From Spirochaetia bacterium UBA5550 (GTDB lineage Bacteria; Spirochaetota; UBA4802; UBA5550): DNA of 8,321 bases. The notes beneath the pieces were generated by a model. That model was not told where the DNA came from. It was given only the letters and a program-made list of their open reading frames with translations, and searched no databases. This document shows, one piece after another, positions 8,301 through 8,321 of this stretch. The position numbers and the translations under genes were made by a program. The DNA lies in assembly GCA_002425885.1 (NCBI GenBank), contig DINC01000048.1:1-8321 (forward strand), given 5' to 3'. Each line of letters begins with the position of its first letter. The stretch's first letter is position 1.

Positions 8301-8321
8301 AATCAAATATAAAAATTTTAT

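Noticed and set aside
1..8321. Novel defence, mobile or repeat-based system
   Set aside because: Every gene of the window falls into a known family, five of six being conserved housekeeping genes; no direct repeat arrays, insertion sequence ends, tRNA genes or composition breaks were noticed.

Overview
This looks like an ordinary chromosomal segment of a moderately AT-rich bacterium (roughly 40% GC by eye, not counted), probably a diderm. The gene order tig-clpP-clpX-lon, all on the minus strand, is the arrangement widespread in Proteobacteria and related Gram-negative lineages. Firmicutes usually keep clpP elsewhere. The proteins resemble those of deltaproteobacterial or Deferribacterota-type genomes in general character, but the sequence alone does not let me name a taxon.

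Layout: bases 1-1652 (+) hold most of a PTS Enzyme I gene (ptsI) whose start lies left of the window. It overlaps by 4 bases (ATGA) a class I SAM-dependent methyltransferase gene (1649-2404, +). This pair converges on lon, the last gene of the minus-strand cluster, with only two bases between the stop codons and a 9-bp perfect hairpin lying over both. Reading leftward from the right edge, the minus strand carries tig (trigger factor, 8287-6941), an intrinsic terminator, a 191-base intergenic region with a possible promoter and short palindromes, then clpP, clpX and lon as a tight operon. clpP and clpX overlap by 4 bases, and clpX and lon are 36 bases apart.

Function: the minus-strand block is a protein-quality-control locus. 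Trigger factor meets nascent chains at the ribosome exit tunnel. ClpX unfolds substrates and feeds them to the ClpP peptidase. Lon is a self-contained AAA+ protease. The plus-strand pair joins the general phosphotransferase enzyme, which passes phosphate from PEP to HPr, to a methyltransferase of unknown substrate. All catalytic residues I could check in ptsI, lon, clpX and clpP are present, and no gene appears broken.

No stretch over 300 bases lacks a gene. I saw no RNA genes, mobile elements, CRISPR arrays or integration signs, and no evidence of a previously undescribed system. The points most worth a second look are the translationally coupled unknown methyltransferase, the hairpin shared by two converging stop codons, the clpP leader region, and the TTG start of tig.
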